Shown: in pieces, positions 45,410 through 57,398 of the stretch
Numbering within the stretch: position 1 is the first letter of the stretch
Layout of the letters: each line of letters begins with the position of its first letter
Assembly (NCBI RefSeq): GCF_025024155.1
Contig: NW_026251765.1
Span: forward strand, 1 to 64,000
Source: Gamsiella multidivaricata
Lineage: Eukaryota > Mortierellomycota > Mortierellomycetes > Mortierellales > Mortierellaceae
Length of the DNA stretch: 64,000 nucleotides
Reading direction: 5' to 3'
The notes under the pieces: model-generated
Seen by the model: the letters and a program-made list of their open reading frames with translations, nothing else
Database searches by the model: none
What the model was told of the DNA's origin: nothing
Program-made: the position numbers and the translations under genes

Positions 45410-48148
45410 CTATTGTGCCTGCATATCTGTTTGATGGTTACCGACTAAGGCCCTGTGGATGAATTTTTGTGGGCTTATAACAGCATCAGTGACCCGTGGG
45501 GATAGTTTGCTGTCAGTCCAAGAAAATCTCGTTAGATTTGAGTTGGCCGATGTATTTGAATATATAGTCGAGTCGCTTGAACTCGTCTTTGTCGACGAAG
45601 CAGATGACACAGAAAATGAGCGGGGCCGTCCTGACCCTGATCCTGGCACGGAGAGCATGGTCTGGTTGGATCGGAGTACACCGGGTGTAGAATAAGGCGA
45701 CATGATATACCCTGAAGTGTCTCCAACACCCGAATTCGTCATCGTCAGCTCAGAAGCAGAGCGCGGCAGGTTCGGGTACAGATCACCATATGCCGTACGA
45801 AGCAGCTCATGTGCAGAGACGGTTTGTTCTTGCCTTTGTGACCTGAAGGAGGACTCATTAGAGTCAACTGGAGATGTGATCGAACGAGGGGAGGAGGCCT
45901 CTGAATCGGAAGAGCAGGAAGAAATGGACGACCTATCCGAGCCCCTAGGCAAAGGGACAATAGTGTTCAGGACCGATTTGAAACCCAAGGAAGATCTTCG
46001 CCGGTAGGAGGGCAGGTTCGGCGAAGAGAACGAAGTCCGGAAGGTGCCATGTGGGAGTGTCATGGGCGTAGAGGAGACAGTCGGGGAAAACATGGCGTCT
46101 GTGAGCGAGGTTGGTTCCTGTGGCCTCATAGAAAAAGAGTCGGTCGCCCCATTACCGGGCGAACGGTTCCTAGTCTTGGCAGCAAAAGACCGACGACGAA
46201 CCGACTTCAAGTGCTCATCCATGCTTTGTTCTGCAGCCTCTGCTTCAGCTGGTGTCTGAGGATAGAGGTTTCCTAGGGGACCAGGGCCGAAGAAACTAGA
46301 CATTGAACGGTAGCTCCTTGGAGTTTCTGAGGCATCCATAGACCCCAGCAGAGGCGAGCCGTGTACAGAAGGCGCTGCAGATCCTGCCACGGAGGAGGGC
46401 ATCGTGCTGGTACCGCAGCTCAGGCTATTGAAGGCAGCGATGTGGCCCATTGAAACTGTGCGCGTACCGCCACCACTGTTGAGGGCTTTGATCGTGTGTG
46501 CACCCATGTATCCCATCTCACGGCGCGAAAGAGGCGTCGTAGGTGTTGAGACATTAGGTGAAAAGAGTCTATTGCCATTCAAGCGGCTAAGTGAAGCGGC
46601 CGAGGTTGAGGGGATCATGGGGGTACCACGGCAACTGTGGATGTCGTTAATGCTGCCGCTTCTGGATCGGGGCATACGGAAGATCTTGGCATGGTCGCGC
46701 AACCTGTCGTGGCTGCTGAGAGTCCTTGTGCTATGACCGCTAATACTCTGGTTGCAGCTACTGGAGACGCTATTGCTGCGCCCTCTCTGCTGTGCGCTAT
46801 TTGGTGCGGTGCCGATATCCCTGTCATAGTTGAGGTCGTGAATATCATGAATACTGGCGCTTTTCGGGTGGAGTCTATTGAGGCTACCATGACCGGAGTT
46901 AACATATTTGGAGGGTAGATTGCTAGTACTAGAACTGGCGGTGGGCTGATCGAGGCTTGTGTTACTGGGGTTGAAGCTTCTGTTGTCGCTAGTTCCGTTT
47001 TCTGTGTCCTCTGTCGTGGGGAGAAGCTTGTCGAAGCCTTCCATAAAACTCTTTGTGCAGATATCAATCCCCAATCCAAGAGAGTTGATGCTGGCTGAGT
47101 CCACAGGATCATTGGCGGCTTCTGTAACAGGTCGGCGTTGAGAGTCCTGGGACGACTGTAGCTGAGCTTGCGATGGCGCGCCTTGTTGTACTTGTTGCGG
47201 GGGAAGATGTTCCTGAATCTGGTGCTGACAATGTCGGTTCTGCTCGGTTGGGTGCTGCCTTTGGGATGGAGTCATAGCTACACTAACTTCCGCAATGCCG
47301 GTTCCGACACCTATGTAAGCCTCCTTCATATCGCCATCGCTACGGCTTTCATCGGGCATAGAGATCATGATCTCACTGCGTTGTCCCTCCTCTGTAGTCT
47401 GTGCCTCCACGCGTTCATCCTGTCTGACCTTGTAGATGCATTTATATGACCACCAACCGAGCCAGACCACCCAATTCAATGCTGCCAGATACATCGTCAC
47501 CACCGCGGCCTTGGTCGTGGAGCAGAATTGGCGATACTCTTCAGGTACTGTCGTACAACTGTCAGAATTCCGAATTTTGTATCCCTGCCAGACTGCAGCC
47601 AAAATACAAAGACCCATCAGTGCGCCCTGGATCCCTAAGCGATGTCGAGGCGTAACCATAAACACAGACATGAGCACTGCCCAGGATGCGTGCGCCGGCG
47701 GTGATTTCTCCCTAGTATTTTCTCCATCCAGGCGGTTCCTGACCTGCTCAATGCCACCAGGGGTTCGGGTCCACCATGCCAAAATCATGTATATGGCAGT
47801 TACCACGAACGAAACACCCGAGACCAAAAACAGAAATACTGCCGACAGCGTCGGGTGACCATGGGTGGACTGAAATTGTAGAGTATAGACGATGGAGCCG
47901 AATGCGTAAACGCTCAAAAAGGCGACAGCCCCGTGGGCTGCCAGGTCGACACTGCGACATACACGTGTCGATACATAGACCGGGTCAGTCTGATCTGTGT
48001 CCTGATCAAGTAGGCTGGCGCGATACGACTGATGCTGTTGCTGATGCTGTTGCGGATGGTGCTGTGAGCGATGGAGTGCAGATGGTGGAAGACCTGGAAG
48101 AGGCCGGTTCAGGTATGAGGACGGTCGTGTGGAGTTTCCAAAGGACAT
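45410..48148 (-). CDS. Four-helix membrane protein with long Ser-rich tail, unknown function
   Basis: A single 912-codon frame from ATG 48148 without introns. After a Pro/His/Gln-rich leader, four hydrophobic segments fall at about residues 70-250 (VAFLSVYAFGSIVYTLQF, AVFLFLVSGVSFVVTAIYMI, IQGALMGLCILAAVWQGY, VVTMYLAALNWVVWLGWW). This layout resembles MARVEL-type proteins, with a Cys-containing loop between helices 3 and 4. The remaining 650 residues are disordered and Ser/Thr/Pro-rich with repeated RRRSF/RRRSS kinase-like sites (SVRRRSFAAK, YRRRSSLGF). MARVEL membership is inference; no enzyme motif is seen. It lies tail-to-tail with the pseudouridine enzyme, 110 bp apart. Confidence 0.8.
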   Translation of the reverse strand: MSFGNSTRPSSYLNRPLPGLPPSALHRSQHHPQQHQQQHQSYRASLLDQDTDQTDPVYVSTRVCRSVDLAAHGAVAFLSVYAFGSIVYTLQFQSTHGHPTLSAVFLFLVSGVSFVVTAIYMILAWWTRTPGGIEQVRNRLDGENTREKSPPAHASWAVLMSVFMVTPRHRLGIQGALMGLCILAAVWQGYKIRNSDSCTTVPEEYRQFCSTTKAAVVTMYLAALNWVVWLGWWSYKCIYKVRQDERVEAQTTEEGQRSEIMISMPDESRSDGDMKEAYIGVGTGIAEVSVAMTPSQRQHPTEQNRHCQHQIQEHLPPQQVQQGAPSQAQLQSSQDSQRRPVTEAANDPVDSASINSLGLGIDICTKSFMEGFDKLLPTTEDTENGTSDNRSFNPSNTSLDQPTASSSTSNLPSKYVNSGHGSLNRLHPKSASIHDIHDLNYDRDIGTAPNSAQQRGRSNSVSSSCNQSISGHSTRTLSSHDRLRDHAKIFRMPRSRSGSINDIHSCRGTPMIPSTSAASLSRLNGNRLFSPNVSTPTTPLSRREMGYMGAHTIKALNSGGGTRTVSMGHIAAFNSLSCGTSTMPSSVAGSAAPSVHGSPLLGSMDASETPRSYRSMSSFFGPGPLGNLYPQTPAEAEAAEQSMDEHLKSVRRRSFAAKTRNRSPGNGATDSFSMRPQEPTSLTDAMFSPTVSSTPMTLPHGTFRTSFSSPNLPSYRRRSSLGFKSVLNTIVPLPRGSDRSSISSCSSDSEASSPRSITSPVDSNESSFRSQRQEQTVSAHELLRTAYGDLYPNLPRSASELTMTNSGVGDTSGYIMSPYSTPGVLRSNQTMLSVPGSGSGRPRSFSVSSASSTKTSSSDSTIYSNTSANSNLTRFSWTDSKLSPRVTDAVISPQKFIHRALVGNHQTDMQAQ

Positions 48149-48851
48149 CGACAAAGACCTCTAATTATTATAGTTATTGGTGCTGGTTGAGGATGGTCAT
48201 CCGAATGCTAGACTTAGTGTTTGAGCGTGTCTGGGAGGTTACACAAAATAAATGGAGTGCATGCTGTCGGGGTACTCACCGGTATTAATGGGGAGGGCTA
48301 CGTGTTGTTGACGACTAAACAGGAAGAGGAAGGGATAGGATCGATAGGATAATGCAAAAAGAAGGATCAAGTTAGTGAATATGTGTGTGAGACGTGGATG
48401 GACTTGCAGCAGGTTGAAAAAGTGCAAGTGCCATGAAGTGGAAAAGAGGGTCTAGAAGAGAAAGAAAGAGGCGCACTCATGCATGTTGGCCGTTTTCTGT
48501 CGCTCCTCGCTCGGGATCAAGCTACGCTGGCATCAACCTGAGCACTGCCATATGGTCTACTAAGCTGGAGGGATAAGATAGGAAGAGAGGGTAAGGAAAA
48601 GGTATGTGAGCGCAGGCAAGGATGCCACAGTATGAGTAAGAATGGATTTATATCATTTGCATTCTGGCTAGACCTTTTTGTAAAGCGGCAGTCTGATATG
48701 CATATTCTACTCTCCACCACCCTTATTGTACTCAAAAAATTCATGTCTTTTGAAGCGCGCAGGCACCAATTGGAATAGTATTGCGGTTTAATAAAAAGCA
48801 TGCAAAAAATAGAGAGCTGGTCCTAGAAATTGTTCTTTCGTTCAAAGTCCT
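48149..48851. other. Intergenic, 5' flank of the four-helix protein gene and SmB 3' flank
   Basis: About 700 bp with no supported gene. A few short frames and an A/G-rich stretch near 48450 are present. A 5' UTR intron of the gene to its left could lie here. Confidence 0.45.
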
Positions 48852-49788
48852 TTACTGTGGGGGCCTGAAACCGGGAGGTGGGGGACGGAAACCTGGTGGG
48901 GGACCTTGGAATCTATAGTTACGAAAAAGGGCTATTGTTAAGAGCCGGAACCATGAAATCAACAAGATAACATGCATCTGCAAAGAACAAAGTAACGGCA
49001 CGTACCCTGGAGGAGGGGGGCCAGGGGCAAAGCCTGGAGGGAATCCTGGTGGGGGTGCACCTGGGGGCATCCCAGGACGTGGGCGAAATCCTGGAGGAGC
49101 AACACTACCTGGTTGACCCATGGGTCTAAACCCTGGAGGTGGGGCCATGCCTAGAGGCATGCCGGGAGGTGGGACCATGCCGGGTGCAGGGCGGAACCCT
49201 ATTGGAGGCATGCCAGGCGGAGGAATAGCTCCTGGAGGAGGCATGCCGCGGCCATACGACATCGGGGGCGCGGCAGCGGCAGGGCCACGAGGCAACATCA
49301 TTCCTGGCGCAGGTCCACCAACGCCACGAACGGGTCCTGTCAATCCGGGAGCCGCGCCAGGCACAACAGGCATACCACGGCCAGCAGGTGCTGCCATACC
49401 TGCTCCTGCAGATAGCTACACAAGATTATAATGTTAGATCGACATGGGGAGACGGATCGACATATAAAACAGTTCTAAGGCCAGTCATATTTTCGTATAC
49501 CTGTGAGATGCGCGCCTTTTGGTCTTCAGTGCTTGGTGGAGGGGGCCCGTCAACACTTAGACTTACAATGATCTCACCACGAAGGATGATCAAGCCCAAT
49601 GTCCTCTTTTCCTCGCGCTCAGGCTGTCCCGAAGCAGTTTTACCGCCTGTCTTAGATTTCACCCTTCGAAACTCCTCGCAGTCTGCCAGAACCAAGTTCA
49701 TGTGCTTATCGAAGGCCAGCATCTGACCCGTCAATACGCGAGAGTCCGACAATGTGATCCTTAACCTGAAGTTGATCAGGTTCATCAT
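48852..49788 (-). CDS. SMB1: Small nuclear ribonucleoprotein SmB
   Basis: Three exons (49501-49788, 49006-49415, 48852-48912) encode 252 residues. SmB is part of the heptameric Sm ring around spliceosomal snRNAs. The Sm fold is clear: [52 protein letters not shown] and [12 protein letters not shown]. The tail is a Pro/Gly/Met-rich repeat region (PPGF, PPGMP), as in metazoan and many fungal SmB. The N-terminus ([10 protein letters not shown]) lacks the short basic leader of the human protein, but no upstream in-frame ATG is available. Confidence 0.93.
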
Positions 49789-50564
49789 TTTTGAATTTTT
49801 TGAGATCCTCTAATACGTATCAGATCCGTAATAAATAATGTCGTTAACATGCTATCCAATACGTAAAGCGATATTCCTGGGTCAATCGACTATTCCATGT
49901 TGTATTGCTGCTTAGTGAAATCGTAATATTTCTCCCAAGTAATTGTATGCATTCCAATGTTAATGCTGCTGCTCGTTGAACGCGCTCAAGTTGAATAGAG
50001 TATGAGCTTCACAGGTGTGCTGTCTCTCTTTGAAGAGAGGGTAAAATCCCTGCTCTTCCTTGAATGCACCGGTACCGATGCCGCCCTATTCAGCTCCACT
50101 AATCCATGACCGTGTTCCTGAGGGTTGCATCCTGCTCGACTGTAATGTTTGTCTGATGCGTCCTTATGTTATAGATATCGCTTGTTTCTGGACCATACCA
50201 TCTTGGACGCGAGTATATACGATGTATCGCAGCGCGCACGGTCAGTCGGATGTCAAAGTCGAGGGACCGGATCAGTAATAGAACGGAGCAAGCGAGAAAG
50301 GGCGGATGCAGGTTCAGCTGTCTCGTGATGCAGAGGAGGTTTGAAAACGAAGATGTAGTGTTGCCCCCTACCCACGCGAACGTTCTCTCTTGGAAGGCAA
50401 TACTCCAGCGCTAAGCGTGGCTTGTCTTAATGTGACGCGGATAAACAAACCCAGACGGGTGGGGTGGTACACCGAAAAGGAAATTCAAAGAAAGCGATCT
50501 CCATTTCCGCTCTCGTTTCCTTTGCTCCTCTTCACCTCCTACATTACACACACACATAGCAGCT
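49789..50564. other. Divergent promoter region between SmB and PHB2
   Basis: About 775 bp between two divergent start codons. A frame at 50060-50278 shows no domain. The segment just before 50565 is C/T- and CA-rich, as in leaders of highly expressed fungal genes. Confidence 0.5.
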
Positions 50565-52022
50565 ATGGCACAGGCATTCAATAAGCTCGGCGGTATCTTC
50601 CCCAAGGGTGGCGGCAAGGGTGCTGTCGGCGGCCTCGGCGCCCTGATCGCTCTCGGTGCTGTCGGCTACGGAGTCAATACAGCCCTCTTCAACGGTAAAT
50701 ATCTTGCCACCACTATTCCGGACTCGGCCAAACTGGACTCAACTCTACGCAACTATGCTTAACAAGTAGCACCACACTACGCTGCGCGGCAAGGGATTTG
50801 TTCCGGAGGGGCTTGTCAATTGAGGCAACAATTCTAACCTACATTGCTTTTCTGATCTGCTGGTTATAGTTGATGGTGGTCACCGCGCTGTCAAGTACTC
50901 TCGTGTCTTTGGTGTCCAGAAGGAGGTCTACAATGAAGGAACCCATTTTGTCATTCCTTGGTTTGAGACCCCTATCATCTACGATGTTCGTGCCAAGCCC
51001 AGGAACGTTGCATCCTTGACCGGAACCAAGGGTATGTACAGAAATGCAGGATCATCGGAACTGAGGAGCTGCCATGCCCGAAAGCGAAGTCGGGTTTTAG
51101 GCCGACGAATATCTCTAGATGCAAAAATCTCGGGATTCAGGATGTTTTCAACGAGCAGGGGTGACATTAGATACTAACTGTTGTGCTCTGTCTTCCTTGT
51201 GTTATTTAGATCTGCAGATGGTCAACATTACCGTCCGTGTTTTGTCCAGACCTCGTGTGAACGACTTGGCTGAGATTTATCGCACCTTGGGACAGGATTA
51301 CGATGAGCGTGTTCTGCCTTCGATCATTAATGAGGTTTCCAAGTCGGTTGTCGCCCAATTTAACGCTTCTCAGCTCATCACTCAACGTGACCGTGTCTCT
51401 CGTTTGGTCCGTGAGAATTTGATCAAGCGCGCAGCTCGCTTCAACATTGTCCTCGATGATGTCTCTATCGTCCATATGGCCTTCTCGCCAGAGTTTACTC
51501 AGGCTGTTGAGGCCAAGCAGATTGCCCAACAAGAGGCTCAGCGTGCTGCATTCGTTGTCGACCGCGCCATTCAGGAGAAACAGTCGATCATTGTCAAGGC
51601 TGAGGGAGAGGCCCGTTCTGCCGAACTTATCGGTGAAGGTACGAATCGGACCATCATTCTTTGGTGGTTTTTTTTTTTTTTTTTTTTAGTGTGCCTCTTT
51701 TCTATTTGGTATTTTATGAAGCAGCACCATTAATATCTACTATGGTATCTCATCCTCACTATAGCCATCAAGAATCAGCCTGGTTTCATCCAGCTGAGGA
51801 AGATTGAAGTCGCTCGCGAGATTGCTTCTATCATCTCTCACTCTTCTAACCGTGTCATGCTCGACGCTGATACTTTGTTGTTGAACGTCAACGAACAAAA
51901 GTAAGATACCGCGCTATTACCGCAATACTGTCTTCTGTTCATGGGGTCAAGGGCGATTCTGACAGTACCTTATATTTTTATCTGTTCTGAAACGTTATAG
52001 GAAGGAGGAAGCCAAGAAGTAA
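50565..52022 (+). CDS. PHB2: Prohibitin-2
   Basis: Five exons (50565-50694, 50870-51031, 51210-51638, 51765-51900, 52001-52022) give 292 residues, the usual length. PHB2 forms ring complexes with PHB1 in the mitochondrial inner membrane, stabilising newly made respiratory proteins. An N-terminal transmembrane anchor ([19 protein letters not shown]) is followed by the band-7/SPFH domain: [80 protein letters not shown], and the coiled coil ending [19 protein letters not shown]. The last exon is only 22 bp. Confidence 0.96.
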
Positions 52023-53960
52023 ACGAAGCTTGTGGGGACGAGTCGAGGGAGGAGCATATAACACCGAGCTGTTTTTTAGAACCGCATTAAACGCTGTGAA
52101 ATTGTACATTTATCATGATGTTCGATGACCACCGTCCTTATGAATCTTGAAAAACGGAACCACGACATAAGCGAGCCTGGAACCAACTGCTTTGGGCGCA
52201 AACAATCAGGCTGCAGCCTGCAGCATGTCATCCAGAATGCCGCGGGAATCTTGTCATATTGACCCTTCTGACTAAAGGATGGTCTATTTGGGCGCAGCAT
52301 GTTCGTTCATATTTGAACCGGACAATGAGGGTCCAAACAGGGAGTAGTGACGACTATCTTTTCAAGAGAATTGTTTGTTGAAAACGGTTGAGTTTGAGAG
52401 AGCATGTAGGCTTGGCAGGCTAGTTCGTCTTTTGCTGTCTAGACCTTGGACCTCATGAAATGGACAGTGCCACCATGGTCGGCAGTTCAGGATCAGAAAA
52501 GGAGGGCGAAGAGCGCAAGTCGCCGCGAACCAGGCCATCATTTTCACCTTTTGTTCCAACTGAGCCAGAACCCGAAAGGACTCAATCATGGCACAACGAC
52601 ATCTGCACCTGCGACGCTTCAGGACGGGACCAAGACATCCCGTCGGCGCACAACGTATTCGCAGTTGACGCGGCCCTTGTAGAAGGTACCGCAGCATTTA
52701 CTCGCAGTGCCGAAATCAGCCAACAGCTCGTCCTTCTGTTTTGCGCCATCCACCCAACAATCACTCTTCATGATGCATCCGATACCTTGTTCCCGACTTC
52801 AGCGGAAACCACCAATACGATGCCTTCACTGGCCTCAACAGCGTCCCCTTCGCCCCAAAGGTTGCCCTTGCAACACCGGGTAAGTGTCGCAGGAAGCCGT
52901 AGTATTCGACTAAGCGGACATTAGCGAGCCACTGGCGGTGCCGTTTCGGGAAGGCAACAATCATTCGACAGTTCCAGTCATCCTCTTTTAGGCCCTGTGT
53001 ATTCTCCAGCCAGTCCTGCGTAGTCTGATTCAAGTCACTCGCATTCGGCACAGGGTCTAGGTCGTCCTGGTTCATGAAGTGTCGACATGCAAGAGTGCGT
53101 AGTCGGTCGACTATGGAGGGCTTTGCACGACCGGGTCCTCCGTTGCGCATATTGGATACAGTAACAGTGCCCCGAGCCCATAACGCCTAGAAAAGCAGCG
53201 GCGGCGATGGTAGCCTCGGCAGCCGAGATTGCAGAACTCGAGAGACGGGTGCAGTACTTACATACTTACATGAATTCGATTTCATCTAACACAGTATGTA
53301 AAGGAGGCGGGCGATTCCTGCATGGCTCCCGGCATCGTTGGTCGTAGCGATCTCGATGACGATCGATCTTCTATCTTTTATCCAGCTCGTCATGAGGAAT
53401 GAATGACATGATATTTAAAGAGACTTGGGTTGCTTATTGGTACATCAAACCATACTCATACCTTTTACTATAGTATTAAAGAAAAGAATAGGTACTCGGT
53501 GGTAATAAAACTATGATAACGCATTGTTCGTGTTCTTGCAATGGAGCTCCTTTATTGCGAATATATGAGAATGTTGCACAAGCGTTAAGACCAACGTGTT
53601 ACCATTGAAGTTGTGCACCGCACGGGCCAGATATACGCGTCGATCACTATGTCCCTTTAATGCAGTGTGAGCACCAAGTGCAAGGCCATTATGCTGCTGA
53701 CAAAGGTTTTTCTTGCTATTGCACATATTCATCGTTTGGTTCAATCCTCACTCTTTATTTCGTTTTCACATTGACTTTTGCTGATTCAAAGGTGTCTAAG
53801 GTGTGGGGTTCGAAGCGAGATATACAAAGGAAAGTGGATTGGCTTGCCATCAGTCAGTCTTACTTGGGAAAGTGAAGACTGTGCAGGGTACACCGCGGGC
53901 AGGTTGCAAGCCATGGTACCCCAGAAAAAAACCCACAAGGGAAAAAAAAGTTCGGCTTTT
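52023..53960. other. Gene-poor stretch with one doubtful minus-strand frame
   Basis: 1.9 kb after PHB2. A minus-strand frame at 52761-53150 of 129 codons (MRNGGPGRAK start, SASYWWFPL-like end with WWFP) lacks known domains. It might be a remnant of a mobile or lineage-specific gene, and overlapping plus-strand frames are equally long. No RNA genes were seen. Confidence 0.4.
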
Positions 53961-53969
53961 GTTGACCTT

Positions 53970-54302
53970 CTTATTTTTTTTCCTGATCGTTGTTGCTGTT
54001 GCTGTTGTTGTTGCTGTTGTTGTTGCTGTTGTTGTTGCTGTTGTTGTTGCTGCTGCTGTTCCTGTTCCTGATGGTTTTTTTTTTTTTTTTTTTCTTTTCA
54101 TTTTTTTGTTGTTGTTCCTGTTCGTTTTTTTTTTGTTCTTTTTTTTGTCCCTGCTCCTGATAGTTTTTTTGTTGTTCCTGTTCCTGATTTTTTTTTCTTT
54201 TTTTTTTTGTTGTTGTTCCTGTTCGTTTTCTTTTTCTTTTTCTTTTTCTTTTTCTTTTTCTTTTTCTTTTTCTTTTTCTTTTTCTTTTTCTTTTTCTTTT
54301 TC

Positions 54303-54334
<32 letters not shown>

Positions 54335-54535
54335 TTTCTTTTTCTTTTTCTTTTTTTTTTTCTTTTTTTTTTTCTTTTTCTTTCTTTTTTTCCTGTTCCT
54401 GTTCGTTTTATTATTTTTATTTTTTTGTTCCTGTTCCTGCTCGTTTTCTTTTTGTCCCTGTTCTTGTTCCCGATCGTTTTCTTTTTGTCCCTGTTCCTGT
54501 TCCTGATCGTTTTCTTTTTTTTTAGCTTTTCGCAT
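53970..54535 (+). repeat. Pyrimidine-rich low-complexity tract with (TTTTTC)n microsatellite
   Basis: The plus strand is almost pure T/C/G-poor sequence: TTGTTGTTGCTG repeats (53990-54055), T runs, then TTTTTC repeats from about 54225 to 54395 and CTGTTCCTG blocks. All long frames over it (poly-Phe or poly-Lys) are artefacts of the repeat. Confidence 0.9.
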
Positions 54536-54814
54536 TCAACCGATAAAAAGTGTACGAGAGTGCGTGAGTATGTGTACGTGAGTTTGTGTGCAACTGTGAA
54601 TGTGTGCGCAAAGTGAAGGTCGGTGTACGGAATGATTTCGTGTGACGAGTGAACTGTGATATGAAAGATGGAAGGTGCAGAGCGGAGAGATGTAAGAGCG
54701 GGGAGATGAAAAGGCGGAGAGGGGAGGTAGGTCTTTATTTGTGTCACTTACTTTCTTGGTGGTCCGTTCGCTTGCCGCCATGGATGCGCCCTAGATACAT
54801 TGATGTGCAAGAGA

Positions 54815-55480
54815 AAGAAGAAGAAAAGGCAAAGCAAAAAAAAAAAAAAAAAGCAAAAAGCAAAAGAAAGAAAGAACCAAAAATGAAGTAAAAGAAAGTA
54901 AAAAGAAACAAAAAAACGAAAGAAAAGCCCTCCGAATATCAGACAGTCTTTGTATTCATTGGCGATCTAGAGATGCCTTGAAAAATAGAGCTGTTCATCA
55001 TGTCAAGGAAGGAAAGCAGCTCCATAAGTATAGACAAAACGCGTCTTGGCTGGCCCCCAAGTGCTGGTCAGATAGCCTGTACTCAATAGTGTCTCGAAGG
55101 AGGCTATATGCCAGAGCCGATCATCATGTGTATAAAAGAAGGCAAACAGCAACACAAAGATCCCATCAGCCAAGGAAACAGCTCTAAAGGGAGACAATGC
55201 GCAAAGAAAAAACCACAGAAACGTGGAAAAAGAGAGGCTCAACCCCATTAGCCAACACCCAAAGCTGTCCCCCGGAGCTCTCTCTTTTTTTTTTTACTTC
55301 AGTCGTTGGATCAGACCACATATGGAAGGTCATCATGTCCAATAGAAACGTGGAGCCCTCGTCCCAAAAGAATGCAATCCGTCAACCACTTCCCACTCTC
55401 TAGGGCTCGAACCGCTCATTCTTGTTTATTGGAATCCACCAAAAAAGTAAATAGAAAATAGAAAAATAGAAGCAAAAGCG

Positions 55481-55511
<31 letters not shown>

Positions 55512-56420
55512 AAAAGCAAAAGCAAAAGTATCAACAGAACAGAAAAAGAAAGGGCCAGAGAAAAAGGGCGGCAAATGGTCACAAGCGTGTTTTTACCAAA
55601 TATGGTGGGCAACTGGAAGACAAACTCGTATTTTCATTTACCTCGAGATCCCATTCGCAGTAGGGGAACGCCTGGGTATCAACCGACTGGCACAGGTCTG
55701 CAGCCCTTGAATGGTTGTCTCTTAGAAGAGGAGGCCGGGCACCTAGCGATAGCGAGAGAAACAAATAGAGAAAGAGGAGGATAAGGAGCAGGAGAAGGAG
55801 AAGGAGAAGGAGAAGGAGATATATATATATATATATATACAAGAAGTGCAGAGGAACAAGGCTGAGGCGGACAAAAATGGGAGAGAGTAATGAGGAAGAA
55901 GGGCAAGAGACAGCAGAAGTGAAGGACTGAGAGTGAAAGTGGGAGTAGCTGAAGTAGGGTAAATGTGGAGAAGAAGGAGGGAAAAGAGCTTACCTTGAAG
56001 ACCGGGTGAGAGAAGAGAAGAGAAAGAAGAGAAGGGGGAAAAGAGGAGGGCTTCATATCCCCACCTCGATAGACATTCCTTCCTCGACAAACGGTAAACG
56101 TCATCGCTGCTATCTGCAGTGGGGAGAGAATGTCTTCGGGCAGCCTCCTATCGGTATAGTCTCTTTGGGTCTTTCATTTGAAAGAAAAAGAGATAGTGGG
56201 CGATAGACAGCACGGAGACAGTGGACAGAGACAAGCAAGGAGATAATGATGGCAAAATAAATCTGGCCGGTGACCTATCGGGACATGAAATATACTTTGG
56301 CGGTAAGATAGCCTGGTCTTGGCAGCAAAGGAGCAAAGAGAGAGAGTGAGTGAGTGAGAGAGGATGAGAGAAAGAAGGGGAGAAAGAAAAAGAGAAGGAG
56401 AGGAAGAGAGGTCTACTTTG
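54815..56420 (+). repeat. Purine-rich low-complexity tract with GGAGAA and AT repeats
   Basis: The plus strand is enriched in A/G over more than a kilobase. It includes A runs near 54840, an A run at 55481-55506, GGAGAA repeats at 55786-55818, an AT dinucleotide run at about 55818-55839, and GAGAGAA stretches to 56420. No gene is supported. Confidence 0.8.
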
Positions 56421-57398
56421 ATGAGCATGCAAGCATGGAAAAGATAGAAAGCAATAGACAGAAAAGACATGGCAAAGGTAGTGCCACCATAAGAGTGTCT
56501 TTTGTGAGTGCAGTCAGCACGTCTATCGAAGCAGCCAATGATGTAATGATGTACCTGGGAGTGTGGGAGGGATAAAGACACAGGAACAAGCAGCAAGGAA
56601 AGAGAACGATGATCATATGGGTCACATACAGCGATATTATTCTTTCGCGGCACTATGCGAGCATACAATAGTCATTAAAGACAATACACCGCGAGTATGT
56701 TGGACTCGGACCAAATTGTCTATTCTAGTACAACCACTGCTGGCTGCATCCTTTCCAGCTTTTTTCGTATTTCATCAAGTGCTCACATATGGCTGAGCCG
56801 CATTTATCCCCTCCTAAAGAAAATCAACCTGCTACAGACAACACCACCTAGTCGACACACGTCGTAGCTGCGGATAGCAGCACTGGAAGTGGCAGAAAGG
56901 GCTGTCAGCAATGACACACGCGTCTCTCTCCAAGGATTGTCCGTGTTTATGCGCATACTCCACAGCACTTCATTTTTTCCCTATTAGTATAACCCCACAC
57001 GAGACATCTGCAGTTGTGGTAAAAATGGGCGCAGTCCACAATTTCGAAGAAATCTGAACCCAAACCTTGTTTTAGATGCCGTTGAAGCTTACGACCTTCA
57101 GAAGGATAAGAGAAGGGGGATGATGCCGCTGACGACAGAAATTGCTGTCGCCGGTTTGTTCCTGCCTTCAAGACAAAGAAGAGTGGGCACAATACCGACA
57201 CATCCACAAAGTTTCCTTTGCGCTGTCACGTCCTTAAGAGCTACATCCTCTCCCTCAATCTCCTTGTTTATCTCAGGACCATGAAATTTCTCACTTCAAC
57301 CAAATGGACAAGACACGGCTAAAAGAACCTTTTTGTTTCCTATTTGTTGTCAAACATGCTGCGATACGGGCTAGAAAACATAATTTCGCGCTCTCCCA
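56421..57398. other. Non-coding flank downstream of IRC3
   Basis: About 1 kb to the 3' end of IRC3. A minus-strand frame at 56947-57207 has no domain. Nothing else is recognised. Confidence 0.4.

Noticed and set aside
46404..47858. Several plus-strand frames opposite the 912-residue gene
   Set aside because: They are antisense shadows of a long, well-formed frame.
54225..54395. Regular repeats that could suggest a repeat-spacer (CRISPR) array
   Set aside because: Pure 6-bp microsatellite without unique spacers, in a eukaryotic genome.
53850..54747. Long frames of poly-Phe/Ser on the plus strand and poly-Lys/Arg on the minus strand
   Set aside because: They are translations of the TTTTTC and TTGTTG microsatellites and appear in several frames at once.
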